From positions 1,860,001-1,924,000 of the forward strand of contig NZ_CP067412.1 in NCBI RefSeq assembly GCF_023375815.1: a stretch of DNA of 64,000 nt, in the 5' to 3' direction. The number at the start of each line of letters is the position of its first letter. Positions within the stretch are counted from its first letter, which is position 1. Made by a program: the position numbers and the translations under genes. Shown piece after piece: positions 8,154-14,909 of the stretch. The DNA comes from Pseudomonas sp. HS6 (GTDB lineage Bacteria; Pseudomonadota; Gammaproteobacteria; Pseudomonadales; Pseudomonadaceae). The notes under the pieces are model-generated. The model was not told the origin of the DNA, ran no database searches, and saw only the letters and a program-made list of their open reading frames with translations.

Positions 8154-8425
8154 TTGGAATAACGGCGAATGGCTTGCAGCAATTCTTCCACGCCTTGGGC
8201 GCGGGCTTCATCGCTGAGGTCGGGATGGGCAACATGCTCGCGGGCGTGGGCCTCGATGAACTGCTCCATCAAACCGTTGACCGCGCCGCGAATCGCCGCC
8301 ATCAGATGCAACGTCTTGGCACAATCGGCCTCGGACTCCAGCGCCCGTTCAACCGCCTGAACCTGCCCGGCAATGCGCCGGACCCGGTTGAGCAACTCGC
8401 CTTTGTGTTCGTGCGTGTGCGACAT
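8150..8425 (-). CDS. dmeR: RcnR/CsoR-family metal-responsive repressor
   Basis: A 91-residue all-helical repressor of the DUF156 family. The start MSHTHEHKGELLNRVRRIAGQV carries the N-terminal His residues of Ni/Co-sensing RcnR-like members, and DCAKTLHLMAAIRGAVN supplies the conserved Cys and His ligands of the W-X-Y-Z fingerprint. ATG 8425 fits the family start; the longer frame reads back through the operator. It forms an operon with dmeF and would release the G-tract operator at 8429-8448 on binding Ni2+ or Co2+. Confidence 0.92.
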   Translation of the reverse strand: MSHTHEHKGELLNRVRRIAGQVQAVERALESEADCAKTLHLMAAIRGAVNGLMEQFIEAHAREHVAHPDLSDEARAQGVEELLQAIRRYSK

Positions 8426-8428
8426 ACC

Positions 8429-8448
8429 TATACCCCCTACCCCTATAT
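8429..8448 (-). promoter_or_regulatory. G-tract operator for the RcnR/DmeR-like repressor
   Basis: Read on the coding strand this is ATATAGGGGTAGGGGGTAT: AT-rich flanks around two G-tracts, the A-form-like signature recognised by RcnR/DmeR proteins. It lies directly upstream of the dmeR start codon, consistent with autorepression of dmeRF. Confidence 0.7.
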
Positions 8449-8535
8449 GGTGAGCATAGTCGCCGTTCGAATCGAAAGGGGCAAGGCTAGTTTTCAACCG
8501 TCCGTCGCGGCTTGAGATTTTGATGTGGAAGAATG

Positions 8536-8561
8536 AGGCGGCGCGTCAAACGGCGCCGCCT
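8536..8561. terminator. GC-rich hairpin downstream of the XRE gene
   Basis: AGGCGGCGC and GCGCCGCCT form a perfect 9-bp stem with an 8-base loop. A second stem, CCTCTG/CAGAGG (8559-8580), overlaps it. There is no clear T-run on either side, so termination or transcript protection for the XRE gene is possible but unproven. Confidence 0.45.
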
Positions 8562-8605
8562 CTGGAAGGCTTTTCAGAGGCAGGGCCGTTGGGAACCCTC
8601 GTCTG

Positions 8606-8917
8606 TCAGGCCCATTGCAGTGGCGGGGACGACGAGAAGCAGAGGTCTACGTCCAGTTTTGCGGCGGCCGACAGATTGACCAGCGCGTCCAGAGAGAACT
8701 TGTCGATTTTGCCGTTGAGTACGTCGTTGAGGCGCGGCTGAGTGATGCCGAGGCGCTTGGCCGCCTCTTTCTGTGGAAGCTCCCAGGCACGAATTGTTTC
8801 GCAAAGCGTGCGCATCAGTTTGGCCCGCAGGCGCATGTTCGCGGCTTCCTGCGGCGTGTCTTCCAGTGCATCCCAGACGCTTGAGAAACGCTGGGGTGGG
8901 TTTTGATGATCCTTCAT
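8606..8917 (-). CDS. XRE-family HTH protein (HigA-like antitoxin type, no toxin partner visible)
   Basis: A 103-residue DNA-binding protein. The helix-turn-helix WELPQKEAAKRLGITQPRLNDVLNGK occupies about residues 45-70, and the tail SLDALVNLSAAAKLDVDL is typical of the COG5606 antitoxin-like family. Such proteins are usually the second gene after a HigB/Gp49-like toxin. The region upstream of 8917 has no coding sequence, so it is solitary here. A perfect 7-bp inverted repeat at 8958-8975, about 40 bases before the start, is its likely autoregulatory operator. Confidence 0.85.
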   Translation of the reverse strand: MKDHQNPPQRFSSVWDALEDTPQEAANMRLRAKLMRTLCETIRAWELPQKEAAKRLGITQPRLNDVLNGKIDKFSLDALVNLSAAAKLDVDLCFSSSPPLQWA

Positions 8918-8957
8918 GGTTGAGCCTGTTTCCTTGTGCTGGATGTGCCATGCAGGC

Positions 8958-8975
8958 TATATCGAAACCGATATA
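8958..8975. promoter_or_regulatory. Palindromic operator upstream of the XRE gene
   Basis: TATATCG-AAAC-CGATATA is a perfect 7-bp inverted repeat with a 4-base spacer, and it lies 41 bases before the XRE start codon in an AT-rich promoter-like stretch. The arm size and spacing suit an XRE dimer, so autorepression is inferred. Confidence 0.65.
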
Positions 8976-9063
8976 AATCAAGCTAGAAGTGGCTTATTAA
9001 ATATTCGGTATCACAAAGCAGAAATGCGCGAGCCGGCACACCTGATAAGCCGACACAGAACCC

Positions 9064-9092
9064 TGTGGGAGCGAGCTTGCTCGCGATGGCGG
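9064..9092. repeat. Single REP sequence
   Basis: TGTGGGAGCGAGCTTGCTCG begins the P. fluorescens-group REP palindrome (GCGAGC/GCTCGC core), followed by CGATGGCGG. It is a lone copy; the same unit occurs as inverted pairs at 34954-35043 and 61564-61653. Confidence 0.85.
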
Positions 9093-9216
9093 ACTGAAAA
9101 ATGACGCATCATTTTGCCCCCATCCGAGAGGCTACATTGCCTTGCGCCTTTGCCTACAACTACGCCAGAATCCGCCGGCTTGTGCAGTTTGGGGCCTGCC
9201 CGTAACTTGATTCGCA

Positions 9217-9385
9217 TCACTGAATGGTCAGTGAACGGGTTTAGTCGCTCGGACGGTTTTAAGTTGCATGCAGTCCATTTAGTCAGGTGTCTGTGCCTGT
9301 GCTCAATGGTAGCTGTGCGTAGGGCGTCTTCGGGCGCGCCGGGAATGCTTAGAACCACCGGTCGACTAACCTGCGCATAGCTGCC
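9217..9385 (+). other. Structured leader RNA candidate upstream of the DUF6124 gene
   Basis: The 8918-9440 interval has no convincing gene but folds well. TCACTG/CAGTGA (9217-9234) is a perfect 6-bp hairpin. GGTAGCTGTGCG (9308-9319) pairs over all 12 positions with CGCATAGCTGCC (9374-9385) if two G-U pairs are allowed, enclosing 54 bases. A pairing that needs G-U pairs is expected of RNA rather than of a DNA operator. The element ends about 55 bases before the start codon of the next gene. A leader or small RNA role is inferred; I recall similar leaders before other small Pseudomonas genes but cannot verify this here. Confidence 0.5.
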
Positions 9386-9440
9386 ACCTAATTGTTTAGT
9401 CGCAATGACGGTGTAAGCCTCAATTAAAGGTTCTAGGCAA

Positions 9441-9812
9441 ATGTTCAAACACGTACCCGATCCACCCGAAAAAGACGCACACAACGAGTCCGACCCGACT
9501 TCGCCCTACTCTTCCACCGATTCAAAAAAACTCCACGAAGCCGCCGAGCGCGCCCTCGACCACTACCTGAAACCCACCGCCCCGAAACAACACTGCCCCG
9601 GCCGCATGTTCCTCGTCGCCCCCGACCTGGATCAACATGCCCTGCTGGCCCACGCCTGCGAATCGATGACTTCGGCCAGCGTGATGCTCAGCGACTTCGC
9701 CGCGCTGCTGGATCCGCCCTACCGCAGTACCGTGCTGGGCATCGCCCAAGTGGTGATGTGTGGCGAACTCGCCGTGAACCGGGCGCTGGACACTCTCGAT
9801 GCCACGACCTGA
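9441..9812 (+). CDS. DUF6124-family protein of unknown function
   Basis: A 123-residue soluble protein that starts MFKHVPDPP and contains SKKLHEAAERALDHYLKP at about residues 30-47, both hallmarks of the Pseudomonas DUF6124 group. A helical C-terminal half (ACESMTSASVMLSDFAALL... VVMCGELAVNRALD) follows. It has no signal peptide and no catalytic motif. The gene is preceded by the structured leader and followed after 10 bp by a small helical-repeat protein, so they probably form a two-gene unit. No function is established for the family. Confidence 0.75.
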   Translation: MFKHVPDPPEKDAHNESDPTSPYSSTDSKKLHEAAERALDHYLKPTAPKQHCPGRMFLVAPDLDQHALLAHACESMTSASVMLSDFAALLDPPYRSTVLGIAQVVMCGELAVNRALDTLDATT

Positions 9813-9822
9813 GGAACACCCC

Positions 9823-10104
9823 ATGGAAAGCAAATCCGATGCACACGTCGTCGCCGCCCTGATCTCCATCGGCCTCAACGAGAAAGACAGCCAATGGGCC
9901 GAAAGGGCCTGTCTGCTCCTGCTCGAAAGCGAAAGAAAATCCATCGTCACCGCCGCCCTCGAAGCCCTCGTCCAGCTCGCCCGCGATCACGGCAAACTGG
10001 ACCGGAACCGCGTCATGCCGGTACTTAACAGCGTAAAACGTAGATTTCCGAGCCTGACCAGCGCGGTTGCCGCAACGCTGGATGAGATGGCGATGGCTGC
10101 GTAA
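9823..10104 (+). CDS. Small HEAT-like helical protein (paralogue 1)
   Basis: A 93-residue protein rich in amphipathic helices: VVAALISIGLNEKD, then SIVTAALEALVQLARDHGKLD, then RRFPSLTSAVAATLDEM, a HEAT-repeat-like rhythm. ATG 9823 is chosen because GAGGA lies 7 bases upstream; ATG 9799 lies inside the previous gene. It is a clear paralogue of the protein at 11821-12129: over an 85-residue gapless alignment I count 42 identities. One copy therefore stands on each side of the bacteriocin unit. The function is unknown; a protein-binding scaffold is plausible from the fold alone. Confidence 0.7.
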   Translation: MESKSDAHVVAALISIGLNEKDSQWAERACLLLLESERKSIVTAALEALVQLARDHGKLDRNRVMPVLNSVKRRFPSLTSAVAATLDEMAMAA

Positions 10105-10127
10105 CGCCTCAGGTAAAAGGCAAGAAA

Positions 10128-10170
10128 AAACCCGCTGGCTCCTTAAAAGGAATCAGCGGGTTTGGTTTTT
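10128..10170 (+). terminator. Rho-independent terminator after the DUF6124/HEAT-like unit
   Basis: AAACCCGCTG and CAGCGGGTTT form a 10-bp stem with a 16-base loop, followed by GGTTTTT. It ends the DUF6124 transcript and separates it from the bacteriocin gene. Confidence 0.85.
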
Positions 10171-10314
10171 ACAATCACAGGGCTGATGTCCCATGGGCAT
10201 TATCGAGAGTGCTTTTTTGTAACAACCATCTGAGCTTCAGAAGCGTCCTACATCTTTCAAACTCTCATTCAGATAGCGTCCTCCACGCTTTGAAAAGATG
10301 AAACAAGAACGCTC

Positions 10315-11538
10315 ATGCCTCGAAAAACACTCCTCCCCCGGATTCAAAATCCGCCGTCAGGTGACGGGCAACACATCACTACCCGCTTCATGACTGCTAC
10401 CGAACTCGCAGCGCAGGATGCCAGACAAAAGAAATACGACGATATGCTGGCCAGACAACAAGCCTATGAAGATCGTTTTGTTCGGCAGACGCCACGACAG
10501 AGTCAACTCAGCGCCGTAGGTTGTGTATTCGCCAAAAGCTGCAACCTCCCCGATGGCGTCATCAACCATGAAAGCCCGGCAGGGTTTATTCCTGTCGAAA
10601 GGCTTGCCGACTTTGGAGCGTTCTCACTGCTTGGGGGGCGCGAAAAAGATGCGTCGGGAAACATTCCCCTCAAAAAAATCAGCGGTGTCAATTTGCCGTC
10701 CGCACTGGGCACTCTTGTGTTGGGCAGTCCTGCTTTTACTGGCGCCGGCGCAAGCGCCACTTCCAGTGTTGGCGTAGTCACGGGCGGCGTTGCAGGAGGT
10801 GCATTGGCGGGAATGGTTGCACTTCTGTGGCCATCGAATCTGGGGGACAGTTCGCTCTATACCGAAGAACAGCTCAGATCACTGAAGGAGGGCCGAACAC
10901 GTATCCGGCTGCATGTAGAGCAACAGGCCGATGGCAGTCTCAAAGGGTACGGGTACAACACTCAGAAGCGCCCTGACTGGGAAATGATTCCGGTCGTGCA
11001 ATTCGTTGCTCAAGGCTCTCGACAGGTGGCTGACTTTGGCAATGGCATCACATTGACCTGGACGCCAGCTGTCGACCCATCCAGCACTTCGGGTATCCCG
11101 CCGCTGGAAAGTGCCCCGCAAACACCGACTATCTGGATTTATCCGCCGACAGAACAAGCAGACAAAATCATCGTCAGCCCGCTTTATCCGCCAGAGTACG
11201 AGGATTTCATCCTTGTGTTTCCGGCTGACTCCGGGGTGCAGCCTCTGTATGTTGTGCTTTCCAGGCCAGCACTGGGCGGCGATATCAAATACCACAGGCC
11301 CCCACGGACACTGCCCGCATTCCCGGATGCCCAACCAGTCAAATCAAAAAGCAGCGTTCAGGGTGGAGGAGGCAAGCGAAGCCGCTGGAAGGACCGGAAG
11401 GGGCGAATATATGAATGGGATAGCAAGACTGGCGCTATTGAGCTTTACAACAAACAAGGCAAACACCTTGGCGAGTTCAACCACGAAACCGGTGAACAGA
11501 TAGATCCCGCAGATCCCGAGAGATCTACCCCGAAGTAA
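10315..11538 (+). CDS. Short S-type pyocin-domain bacteriocin with colicin E3-like RNase domain
   Basis: A 407-residue toxin. Residues about 60-105 include GCVFAKSCNLPDGVINH, seen in pyocin-like proteins. A Gly/Ala hydrophobic stretch (GVAGGALAGMVALL) follows, and about 185-330 match the S-type pyocin domain (GYGYNTQKRPDWEMIPVVQF). A Gly/Lys linker (GGGGKRSRWKDRKG) leads to a C-terminal domain like the 16S rRNA-cleaving domain of colicin E3 (YEWDSKTGAIE... GKHLGEFNHETGEQ). E3 catalytic Asp510, Glu517 and Arg545 correspond to D369, E376 and R403, but His513 is replaced by T372. No long coiled-coil or receptor-binding domain is present, so its delivery route is uncertain. The gene is more AT-rich than its neighbours, suggesting transfer. 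Confidence 0.85.
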   Translation: MPRKTLLPRIQNPPSGDGQHITTRFMTATELAAQDARQKKYDDMLARQQAYEDRFVRQTPRQSQLSAVGCVFAKSCNLPDGVINHESPAGFIPVERLADFGAFSLLGGREKDASGNIPLKKISGVNLPSALGTLVLGSPAFTGAGASATSSVGVVTGGVAGGALAGMVALLWPSNLGDSSLYTEEQLRSLKEGRTRIRLHVEQQADGSLKGYGYNTQKRPDWEMIPVVQFVAQGSRQVADFGNGITLTWTPAVDPSSTSGIPPLESAPQTPTIWIYPPTEQADKIIVSPLYPPEYEDFILVFPADSGVQPLYVVLSRPALGGDIKYHRPPRTLPAFPDAQPVKSKSSVQGGGGKRSRWKDRKGRIYEWDSKTGAIELYNKQGKHLGEFNHETGEQIDPADPERSTPK

Positions 11539-11553
11539 TACAGGAGGCTTTTA

Positions 11554-11793
11554 ATGTTTTTATGGATAAGTGGCTTTTTGAAAGGTGATGAAGAGGACGA
11601 TTCTTTGAAGTTTGAACTGACAGTGAGGCCTGGAGCTGAAGCTGCGGTTCTAGCATTGCTGGGTTGGGAAAGCCTAGAAGAAAGTGAGACCGGAGAATGG
11701 TTATTGAATGAAGGTCAGGTCCGGCAAATCGCTTCAGTCCTTAATGAACACCTACCAACTGAGCTAGATCTTTTTATCGGAGTTCGGGAATAG
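11554..11793 (+). CDS. Putative immunity protein to the E3-like bacteriocin
   Basis: A 79-residue acidic protein (GDEEDD cluster at residues 11-16, many Glu later). It starts 15 bases after the toxin stop behind a near-perfect AGGAGG. Position, strong ribosome site, small size and acidity are what a cognate inhibitor of a basic RNase domain should show. I do not recognise the classic colicin E3/cloacin immunity sequence pattern, so this may be a different immunity family. The assignment rests on context. Its gene is AT-richer than the surrounding chromosome. Confidence 0.65.
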   Translation: MFLWISGFLKGDEEDDSLKFELTVRPGAEAAVLALLGWESLEESETGEWLLNEGQVRQIASVLNEHLPTELDLFIGVRE

Positions 11794-11820
11794 TTGAGTC
11801 TTTCCTATCAAGAGCCAACA

Positions 11821-12129
11821 GTGAACCACGATGAAGCAGTGAGGCTTCTTGAAAGCGGCATGGAAAGGAATGTTGTCGCTGGATTGATTTCTATTGGTTT
11901 GAACGAATCAGACAGAATCTGGGCTCAGCAAACCTGCCTGAAGTATTTCGCCAGCAGCAATGAGTCAATTGTCACCTCCGCCATTACCGCTCTAGGCCAC
12001 ATCGCTCGCAGGCACGGCGAGCTGGACAAAGATGCTGCCCTCTCAGCGCTGGAAGAAGTAAAGACAAGATTTCCCTCGCTGGAAGGCGTGATCGCAGACA
12101 CGCTTGACGATATTGAGGCATTTACCTGA
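11821..12129 (+). CDS. Small HEAT-like helical protein (paralogue 2)
   Basis: A 102-residue protein paralogous to the one at 9823-10104. VVAGLISIGLNESD, SIVTSAITALGHIARRHGELD and TRFPSLEGVIADTLDD align without gaps (42 of 85 identical by hand count). GTG 11821 is preferred; a TTG at 11794, directly after the immunity stop, would add nine residues absent from the paralogue. It is the third gene of the toxin-immunity unit. It could be a second immunity factor, a chaperone or an unrelated duplicated gene; nothing in the sequence decides. Confidence 0.65.
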   Translation: MNHDEAVRLLESGMERNVVAGLISIGLNESDRIWAQQTCLKYFASSNESIVTSAITALGHIARRHGELDKDAALSALEEVKTRFPSLEGVIADTLDDIEAFT

Positions 12130-12153
12130 CTCATCGAGTCCTTGCATGCCGGA

Positions 12154-12185
12154 CGTTGTGATCAGGAACGCCCCTCATCACAACG
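12154..12185. terminator. Hairpin between the bacteriocin unit and the FKBP gene
   Basis: CGTTGTGAT and ATCACAACG pair perfectly over 9 bp with a 14-base loop. The flanking genes converge here, so it may end either transcript, although no T-run follows on either strand. Confidence 0.5.
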
Positions 12186-12202
12186 CACTCGTCCCGCGAG
12201 AT

Positions 12203-12541
12203 TCAATCCTCCCGCGTCAAAACCTCCAGCAACTCAATCTCAAACACCAGATTCGAATTCGGCGGAATCTTGCCCATCGTCCGCTCGCCATACCCCAGAT
12301 GCGCCGGCACCCGCAATTTGCGTTTACCGCCGACCTGCATGCCCATAATCCCTTGGTCCCAGCCCTTGATCACGCGGCCCGTGCCGATCACGCACTGGAA
12401 CGGCTTGCCCCGGCTCCAGGAAGAGTCGAACTCGGTGCCGTCTTCCAGCCAACCGGTGTATTGGGTGGTGATCAATGCGCCTTTGACGGCGGCTTTTCCG
12501 TCGCCGGTCTGAAGATCGATTATCTGCAGTTCATCATTCAT
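12203..12541 (-). CDS. FKBP-type peptidyl-prolyl cis-trans isomerase
   Basis: A 112-residue single-domain FKBP that accelerates prolyl isomerisation during protein folding. The family motifs VKGALITTQYTGWLEDGTEFDSS, IGTGRVIKGWDQGIMGMQVGGKRKL and PAHLGYGERTMGKIPPNSNLVFEIELL run in order, and the usual active-site residues (Tyr, Phe, Asp, Ile-Lys-Gly-Trp) are present. There is no signal peptide, so it is cytoplasmic. ATG 12541 gives the compact family-length protein; the upstream extension of the frame is not conserved-looking. Confidence 0.9.
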   Translation of the reverse strand: MNDELQIIDLQTGDGKAAVKGALITTQYTGWLEDGTEFDSSWSRGKPFQCVIGTGRVIKGWDQGIMGMQVGGKRKLRVPAHLGYGERTMGKIPPNSNLVFEIELLEVLTRED

Positions 12542-12682
12542 AACATTCACTCTATTGTTCCGCTGGCCGCCGTTTTCCCAGAAATGCCGGCCATTGGCAA
12601 CCGTTTGACCCCACGTTGGCCGTGATGGATGATGGCCACCCGCTACCAATCCTGATCAATACGCCATGCCAGCACCGCTTGA

Positions 12683-13762
12683 ATGACTCAACTCTGGATC
12701 AGCCTCGCCATTGTCGTTGTGTTGATGGTCGTGATCGCCGTGCTGATCCGCCGCGAGCGTGGCCTTCGTCGGCAGCTTGCCGAGTATCGCGAACTGCTCA
12801 CCCGCGCCGCCGAAGGTCAGAACATTCATCAGGATGGCGACGCCGAACGCTTTAAGCGCAGTCAGTATTTCGCCCGGATTGGTACATGGGACTGGGAAGT
12901 CGACACTGACCGGCTCTATTGGTCGGACGCGATTTTCGGCATGTTCGGGTTCAAAATCGGCGAAGTGACGCCTTCCTACGCCTTGTTCTGCTCCTGCGTA
13001 CATCCGGACGACCGCGCTAAGGTGCGTGCCGGGGAATTGCGCTGCCTGGAAACCGGTGAAAACCACGATGAGGAATACCGCGTGGTCTGGCCCGACGGCA
13101 CGATTCGCTGGCTAAGGGAAACCGGCAACGTGGTGAAGAACGACCACGACGCGATGATCAAGATGATGGGCGTGGTGCGCGACATCACCGAAGAAAAAGC
13201 CTCGGCCAGCTATCTCCAGCACCTGGCCCACTTCGATCCGCTGACCAGTCTGCCCAATCGGCTGGTATTGGAAGAACGCCTGTCGGAAGCGCTGGAACAT
13301 GCGCGCGCCACCACGACTCGGGTGGCGCTGGTGTTCGTCGACCTCAACGGTTTCAAAGCCATCAACGACCGCTACGGCCACGCCGCCGGCGACCGCGTTC
13401 TGATCACCACCGCCACGCGTCTGAAACGCATCTTGCGGGTCAGCGACACAGTCGCGCGTATCGGCGGCGACGAATTCGTGGTCATCCTGCAAGGGCTCGC
13501 ACCCGGCCTGAACCTTCAGGACGAAGCGCGCAGCATCTGCCAGAAAATCTTCATCGAACTGTCCCCGCCCATCACCATCGGCAACGAACAACGCCACATC
13601 GGCACCAGCCTCGGCGTCGCCGTGTTCCCCGACCATGCACCGAGCATGGACCGGCTGCTGCACATTGCCGATCTGGCGATGTATGAGGCCAAGCGCAGCG
13701 GGAATAATCAGTATCGGTTGGGGGGCGAAAGCCCGGTGCGGGCGCATGCACCGGGATTTTGA
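12683..13762 (+). CDS. Membrane-anchored PAS-GGDEF diguanylate cyclase
   Basis: A 359-residue protein that makes the second messenger c-di-GMP from two GTP. Residues 4-22 form one membrane anchor. A short coiled coil and a PAS/PAC sensor (about 60-165, with GTWDWEVDTDRLYWSD and GMFGF early and GVVRDITEEK at the PAC end) follow. The catalytic domain has an intact GGDEF at 261-265 preceded by an RVSD inhibitory site at 252-255, so it should be active and product-inhibited. There is no EAL domain. It lies divergently beside the FKBP gene with about 140 bp between the start codons. Confidence 0.92.
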   Translation: MTQLWISLAIVVVLMVVIAVLIRRERGLRRQLAEYRELLTRAAEGQNIHQDGDAERFKRSQYFARIGTWDWEVDTDRLYWSDAIFGMFGFKIGEVTPSYALFCSCVHPDDRAKVRAGELRCLETGENHDEEYRVVWPDGTIRWLRETGNVVKNDHDAMIKMMGVVRDITEEKASASYLQHLAHFDPLTSLPNRLVLEERLSEALEHARATTTRVALVFVDLNGFKAINDRYGHAAGDRVLITTATRLKRILRVSDTVARIGGDEFVVILQGLAPGLNLQDEARSICQKIFIELSPPITIGNEQRHIGTSLGVAVFPDHAPSMDRLLHIADLAMYEAKRSGNNQYRLGGESPVRAHAPGF

Positions 13763-13771
13763 GCGTGAGCG

Positions 13772-14080
13772 TTAACGCTCCACCGGCTTGATATCCACAA
13801 TAGTCCCGTTGGTAATCATCACCATCACGTACTTGTCGTTCATCTGCACCCACTGCGCCTGCGGCTCGGGCTGCTTGAGGCCTTTCTGTTTCCAGTTGTT
13901 GATGGCTTTTTCGCTGCGCTGGTAAATGTCCGGAGCACGGTCGTTGACCTTCAGTTCACGGCCGTCGGTGGGCGAGCGTTCGACGGTGTCGGTCGAGGGT
14001 TGCGCCGCTTGAACGAGTGGGTTGATCCCGGCGATGCCGGCGACGAGGGCCAGGCTGGCGATCAGGGTCTTGTTGTTCAT
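13772..14080 (-). CDS. RcnB-family periplasmic protein
   Basis: A 102-residue exported protein with a signal peptide (about residues 1-25, ending LVQA-A). The mature part ends with WVQMNDKYVMVMITNGTIVDIKP, the conserved C-terminal hairpin of the RcnB/YohN family, which modulates nickel and cobalt homeostasis in enterics. The ATG at 14080 is fixed by GGAGG 8 bases upstream. The role in Pseudomonas is not established, and the dmeRF operon lies 5.6 kb away. Confidence 0.82.
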   Translation of the reverse strand: MNNKTLIASLALVAGIAGINPLVQAAQPSTDTVERSPTDGRELKVNDRAPDIYQRSEKAINNWKQKGLKQPEPQAQWVQMNDKYVMVMITNGTIVDIKPVER

Positions 14081-14288
14081 CGGTGAACCTCCTTCAGATA
14101 AGTGATACCTGAACTCCGACTGCGGGGTTCTGGAATCATTCCTTGTTTTTTGATGATGCCGGACTTGAGATTGTAGCCGTGCCCCGGAACGCCATCTCGG
14201 GCTCGCACGCCACGGAGCGAATACAGTCAACGGCATCCATTTGCGATAAGATCCCGCGCGCCCCCGCAGAGTGAACAAGGACATCACC

Positions 14289-14885
14289 GTGAAAATCTAC
14301 CTCATCGTCAATCTGGTGCTGCTTGCGGTTCTGGGCCTTTACGCTGTCAGTCTTTTCAACAAACTCGTTGCCCGGCGCAACGAGATCAAGAACGCGTTTG
14401 CCCAGGTCGAAGTGCAGCTCAAGCGCCGCTATGACCTGATCCCCAATCTGGTCAGCATCGCCAAGGGCTATCTGGCCCACGAGCGCGAAACCCTGGAAGC
14501 CGTGATCGCTGCGCGCAATGCCGCCGTAGCAGGGCTTGAAGCTGCGCAAGCAAAACCGGGCAATGCCCAGAACATTGCGCAATTGGGGCTGGCGGACAGC
14601 GCACTCAGCGGCGCCGTGGGTCGATTGAACCTGACGCTGGAAGCCTACCCGGAACTCAAGGCCTCGCAGAACATGCAGCAACTGAGCGAAGAGCTGAGCA
14701 GCACCGAAAACAAGGTGAGCTTCGCGCGCCAGGCTTTCAACGACGCAGTCATGGCCTACAACACCCTCAAGCAGAGTTTTCCAGCGGTGCTGCTGGCAGC
14801 CAGTTTTGGCCATCGCGACGACGCCGTACCGTTGAAGTTTGCGGATACGCTGGCAATCAAGACCGCGCCCAACGTTACTTTCTGA
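14289..14885 (+). CDS. LemA-family membrane protein
   Basis: A 198-residue protein with one N-terminal transmembrane helix and a long helical bundle. NEIKNAFAQVEVQLKRRYDLIPNLV is the defining LemA motif, and LSSTENKVSFARQAFNDAVMAYNTL closes the bundle. GTG 14289 is preferred over GTG 14271 because AAGGA precedes it at proper spacing. LemA genes commonly stand next to HtpX-like proteases, as here. The topology (N-out, cytoplasmic or periplasmic bundle) and function are unsettled for the family. Confidence 0.88.
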   Translation: MKIYLIVNLVLLAVLGLYAVSLFNKLVARRNEIKNAFAQVEVQLKRRYDLIPNLVSIAKGYLAHERETLEAVIAARNAAVAGLEAAQAKPGNAQNIAQLGLADSALSGAVGRLNLTLEAYPELKASQNMQQLSEELSSTENKVSFARQAFNDAVMAYNTLKQSFPAVLLAASFGHRDDAVPLKFADTLAIKTAPNVTF

Positions 14886-14909
14886 CTTTTGCTTCCCATG
14901 GATGGCCCG

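Noticed and set aside
8918..9440. Toxin gene partner for the XRE protein
   Set aside because: Frames in this gap have no HigB/RelE features; the sequence is better explained as promoter, REP and structured leader.
10171..10314. LexA or PrtN-type P-box upstream of the bacteriocin gene
   Set aside because: I looked for CTG-N10-CAG and for repeated ATTG-N-GT motifs in this gap and found no convincing match, so the mode of control is left open.
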